Source of the DNA: Acholeplasmataceae bacterium
Lineage (GTDB): Bacteria; Bacillota_I; Bacilli_A; Acholeplasmatales; UBA5453
Length of the DNA: 39,528 bases
Assembly (NCBI GenBank): GCA_028685975.1
Contig: JAQUCY010000003.1
Location: 1 to 39,528 of the forward strand
Direction: 5' to 3'
Shown: piece by piece, positions 36,321 to 39,528 of the stretch
Position numbering within the stretch: position 1 is the stretch's first letter
Layout of the letters: each line of letters starts with the position of its first letter
Translations under genes and position numbers: made by a program
The notes under the pieces: model-generated
Seen by the model: only the letters and a program-made list of their open reading frames with translations
What the model was told of the DNA's origin: nothing
Database searches by the model: none

Positions 36321-36348
36321 TTGAAAAATATTTTTTTTAGCCTATAAT
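36321..36348 (+). promoter_or_regulatory. Putative promoter of potABCD
   Basis: TTGAAA 36321-36326, 16-nt spacer, TATAAT 36343-36348. Confidence 0.6.
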
Positions 36349-36385
36349 TTATTCTTGTAAATTATGAATTAGGAGGAATACGTAA

Positions 36386-37546
36386 TTGACAAATAAGGTG
36401 ATTATAGAATTAGATCAGGTATCCAAACGTTTTGATGATTCGTTGATTGTAAATAATATTAGTTTACAAATCTATGAGAATGAGTTTATTACTTTATTAG
36501 GTCCAAGTGGTTGTGGAAAAACCACTACTTTAAGAATGATTGGTGGATTTGAAACACCATCATCTGGAAACATCATTATTGAGGGTAAGATTTTTAATGA
36601 TTTACCCCCCTATGCGAGACCTATTAACACCGTATTTCAAAGTTACGCACTTTTTCCAAACCTTAATGTAGAAGATAATGTTGCGTTTGGTTTGAACAAT
36701 AGAACCTATGAGTATCTAGTCAATTTTTATGGCGGGGAAGATAAACTTAAATCTGAGATTATGAGTGATGACTCAAACCAGAAGATTACTAAAAAAGAGA
36801 TTAAAAAGAAGATTAATGAACACATCAAAAAAAGTGTTTCTGAAGCACTTTCTTTAGTGAGCCTTAAAGGCTATGAGAAAAGAAGAATTACCCAAATGAG
36901 CGGTGGTCAACAACAAAGAGTAGCTTTAGCAAGAGCCATTATTAATAGGCCACATATTTTATTGTTGGATGAACCTCTAGCTGCTCTAGATTTGAAGTTA
37001 AGACAAAACATGCAATACGAACTGAAAGAAATGCAAAGAAAACTTGGAATTACCTTTCTTTTTGTCACGCATGACCAAGAAGAAGCCATGACCATGAGCG
37101 ATCGAATTGTTGTTATGAAAGATGGGGTTATTCAACAACTCGGAACACCAAGAAAAATATATAATGAACCTGTTAATAGATATGTAGCAACCTTTATTGG
37201 AGAAACTAATATTTTACAGGGGACATATATTAAAAAAGATTTGGTAAATTTTTTAGGGGTTGACTTTGATTGTATGGGATATACATTTGATGATAATGAG
37301 GTTGTTGATGTTGTGATAAGACCTGAAGACTGGGATGTTGTTGAGGTTACCCAAGCTAAATTAGAAGGTATAGTAACCTCAGTCATTTTTAAAGGGGTTC
37401 ATAACGAATTAGAAGTTGATGTCAAAGGGGTTAATTTAATGGTTAATACCTATGAGAATTATAATGTTGGACAACCAATTGGATTAAAAGTTGATCCGTA
37501 TGAAATTCACTTAATGAAGGTTTATTCTGATGAACAAAACATTTAA
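36386..37546 (+). CDS. potA: Spermidine/putrescine ABC transporter ATP-binding protein
   Basis: TTG start after AGGAGG; Walker A GPSGCGKTTTLRMIGG, signature MSGGQQQRVALARAI, Walker B LLLDEPLAALD; TOBE-like C-terminus. Confidence 0.93.
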   Translation: MTNKVIIELDQVSKRFDDSLIVNNISLQIYENEFITLLGPSGCGKTTTLRMIGGFETPSSGNIIIEGKIFNDLPPYARPINTVFQSYALFPNLNVEDNVAFGLNNRTYEYLVNFYGGEDKLKSEIMSDDSNQKITKKEIKKKINEHIKKSVSEALSLVSLKGYEKRRITQMSGGQQQRVALARAIINRPHILLLDEPLAALDLKLRQNMQYELKEMQRKLGITFLFVTHDQEEAMTMSDRIVVMKDGVIQQLGTPRKIYNEPVNRYVATFIGETNILQGTYIKKDLVNFLGVDFDCMGYTFDDNEVVDVVIRPEDWDVVEVTQAKLEGIVTSVIFKGVHNELEVDVKGVNLMVNTYENYNVGQPIGLKVDPYEIHLMKVYSDEQNI

Positions 37547-38363
37547 TAAACTCTCCACACCATATTTAATATGGTTGATTGTTTTAGCGTTGTTACCAGT
37601 TGGAGTAATGTTCGTATTAGCCTTCGTAAAAACAGAAGGTGTTAGCTTGGATGAGTTTTATTTTTCATTAGAAAGTTTTGAGTTAATCATGGAAAAATCA
37701 ACTATTACCGCTTTTGTAAACTCTTTGTTTTATGCTTTTGTAACAACTGTTTTGTGTGCTGTAATTGGTTATTTTGTGGCTTATAGACTGTTCAAGTCTA
37801 ATCTCAACAATAAACTATTAATTTTAACGGTATTAATATTACCGATGTGGTCTAACTTATTATTGAGAACAGAAGCACTAGGCAATATCATGGAACATAA
37901 TAATATTCTTACGGATATTTTAAGTAACATAGGAATTAATTTTTCTGTCGGTATTAAAGGAAGCCCTTTAGCGGTTATTATGGGGATGGTTTTTACCTAT
38001 TTACCATTCATGATTTTACCGATTTATACAGCCTTAGAAAAGATTCCATATGCTTTAGAAGAAGCGGCTCTAGATTTAGGTTTAACGAACATTAGAAAGT
38101 TTTGGAAGGTAATTTTTCCACTGTCATTAAAAGGATTAACTAGTGGGTCTATTATGGTATTTTTGCCGACTTTATCTGGATTTGCGATACCACAAATACT
38201 TGGTAAAGGAAACATTGTTTTGATTGGTAATATTATTGAAGAATCCTTTAGAAATATGAATTATAACTTTGGATCGTTAATTGCGATTATTATTCTAGTA
38301 TTTATTTTAGGGTCGATATTAATCATTAATAAGATGGATAAAGAAGGGGAAACGCTGATATGA
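37530..38363 (+). CDS. potB: Spermidine/putrescine ABC transporter permease
   Basis: EEAALDLGLTNIRKFWKVIFPLSLKGLTSGSIMVFLPTLSGFAIP permease EAA loop; between potA and potC. Confidence 0.92.
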   Translation: MNKTFNKLSTPYLIWLIVLALLPVGVMFVLAFVKTEGVSLDEFYFSLESFELIMEKSTITAFVNSLFYAFVTTVLCAVIGYFVAYRLFKSNLNNKLLILTVLILPMWSNLLLRTEALGNIMEHNNILTDILSNIGINFSVGIKGSPLAVIMGMVFTYLPFMILPIYTALEKIPYALEEAALDLGLTNIRKFWKVIFPLSLKGLTSGSIMVFLPTLSGFAIPQILGKGNIVLIGNIIEESFRNMNYNFGSLIAIIILVFILGSILIINKMDKEGETLI

Positions 38364-39226
38364 CAAATTACCTAAAAGCGAAGCTCGAAGATTATGGTTA
38401 TAAAGATTATAGTCAGTTAAATAAGATTTATAAAGTTGTTAGTTGGATAATAGTAGGGATTGTGGTAATAATGCTATACCTTTCTATTATAACGATTGCT
38501 TTACAATCATTTAATACCAGTTCAGACATAACTTCGTTTGAATCATTCACTCTAAAATGGTATACAGAAATATTTTCACATAGACAACTAAGAAACTCGA
38601 TTATCAATACCTTTCTTGTGAGCATTATTGCGACAACTTTGGCAACCATTTTAGGAACCCTTATTGCAGTAGGCATTCATAGTTTAGAACCGAAAAAAAG
38701 AAATAAGATTATGCTACTTAATAATATCCCATTATTAAATGCTGATATTGTGACTGGGATATCACTAATGTTGATTTTCTCAATATTATTACCATTATTT
38801 CCTTATATATTTGGACCAATGACATTAATTATTGCCCATTTATTCTTTACTCTACCTTATGTCATTATTAGTGTTTTACCCAAATTAAGAGAAATTGATC
38901 CATTTATTATGGAAGCTGCTCTAGACTTGGGTGTTAGACCATTTAAAGCCTTAAGAAAGATCATTATTCCTGCCATTGAAGCAGGGATATTTTCGGGTAT
39001 GTTACTGGCCTTCACGATGAGTTTAGATGATTTTGTTATTTCATATTACACAACAGGTAACGGGTTTGATAATCTATCGATATGGGTTTATGGTTCAATT
39101 GGTAGAAGATCGTTAACTCCAGCTGTATATGCCTATTCAACTTTGTTAACTATTGTTACTTTAGGACTTGTTTTGACTAAAAATTTTATGAGTAAAAAAA
39201 GAGGGTTAAAACATGAAGCTAAATAA
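38360..39226 (+). CDS. potC: Spermidine/putrescine ABC transporter permease
   Basis: EAALDLGVRPFKALRKIIIPAIEAGIFSGMLLAFTMSLDDFVISYYTTG. Confidence 0.93.
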   Translation: MTNYLKAKLEDYGYKDYSQLNKIYKVVSWIIVGIVVIMLYLSIITIALQSFNTSSDITSFESFTLKWYTEIFSHRQLRNSIINTFLVSIIATTLATILGTLIAVGIHSLEPKKRNKIMLLNNIPLLNADIVTGISLMLIFSILLPLFPYIFGPMTLIIAHLFFTLPYVIISVLPKLREIDPFIMEAALDLGVRPFKALRKIIIPAIEAGIFSGMLLAFTMSLDDFVISYYTTGNGFDNLSIWVYGSIGRRSLTPAVYAYSTLLTIVTLGLVLTKNFMSKKRGLKHEAK

Positions 39227-39528
39227 AAAAATATACGTATTATTGTTAATTCCATTTTTATTAGTTGTAACAGGCTGTAACAGAAATAATCAATTATTAA
39301 TTTTAAACTGGGGTGAATATATTAATGATGAAGTTGTTCTTGAATTTGAAAAACAAACTGGATATGAGGTAGTTATTAGTATTGCCGATTCTAATGAATT
39401 GTTTTATTCTAAGATTAAAAGTGGAACCACTGCTTATGATTTAGTTGTCCCATCAGATTATATGTTAGAAAAGATGGTTCAAAAAGATTTGGTTCAAAAA
39501 ATAGATTACTCAAAATTATCTAATTATG
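39213..39528 (+). CDS. potD: Spermidine/putrescine ABC transporter substrate-binding lipoprotein, 3'-truncated by window end
   Basis: My translation from ATG 39213: MKLNKKIYVLLLIPFLLVVTGCNRNNQLLILNWGEYINDEVVLEFEKQTGYEVVISIADSNELFYSKIKSGTTAYDLVVPSDYML; lipobox VTGC, NWGEYI; overlaps potC by 14 nt. Confidence 0.92.
   Translation, partial: MKLNKKIYVLLLIPFLLVVTGCNRNNQLLILNWGEYINDEVVLEFEKQTGYEVVISIADSNELFYSKIKSGTTAYDLVVPSDYMLEKMVQKDLVQKIDYSKLSNY

Noticed and set aside
1-39528. CRISPR arrays, IS elements, prophage, tRNA or rRNA genes, toxin-antitoxin or defence genes
   Set aside because: None recognised by reading; gene content is co-directional metabolic and housekeeping genes. A tRNAscan, Rfam and defence-finder run would be needed to exclude small elements

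Overview
This is a low-GC bacterial chromosome segment that looks Firmicutes/Mollicutes-like. Gene content plus TGA used as a stop (prs, purB, the NusG-II protein, potB) suggests an Acholeplasma/Izemoplasma-type Mollicute with the standard code; that placement is inference. Most of the window is dense, co-directional housekeeping: a truncated sensor kinase, HIT protein, pduL, HD hydrolase, rnmV, a ksgA::ispE fusion, prs, pth, mfd, FAD oxidoreductase, purA, fhs, folD, purB, flavodoxin, a purine-riboswitch-controlled NCS2 permease, ppa, a YebC-family gene, pyrR and glyA. An Rnf operon follows (rnfC-D-G1-G2-E-A-small Cys protein-B), then a 4-Cys-pair membrane protein, a NahK-like kinase on the minus strand, an ApbE/NusG-II/Gx-transporter cluster, a large Ig-repeat lipoprotein with an endonuclease I domain, and a potABC(D) operon cut by the window end. 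The most notable signals are: (1) an Rnf complex with two consecutive, multi-domain RnfG-like proteins (5 FMN_bind-like repeats), a 47-nt identical tract between them, an RnfB of only 105 aa lacking the ferredoxin domains, and an inserted 66-aa Cys-rich membrane protein; (2) a KsgA-IspE fusion; (3) a purine riboswitch with both P2 and P3 shortened and a long-range inverted repeat closing its leader; (4) a surface lipoprotein nuclease. No CRISPR array, IS element, rRNA or tRNA was recognised. All family assignments are by motif reading only; no database search was run.
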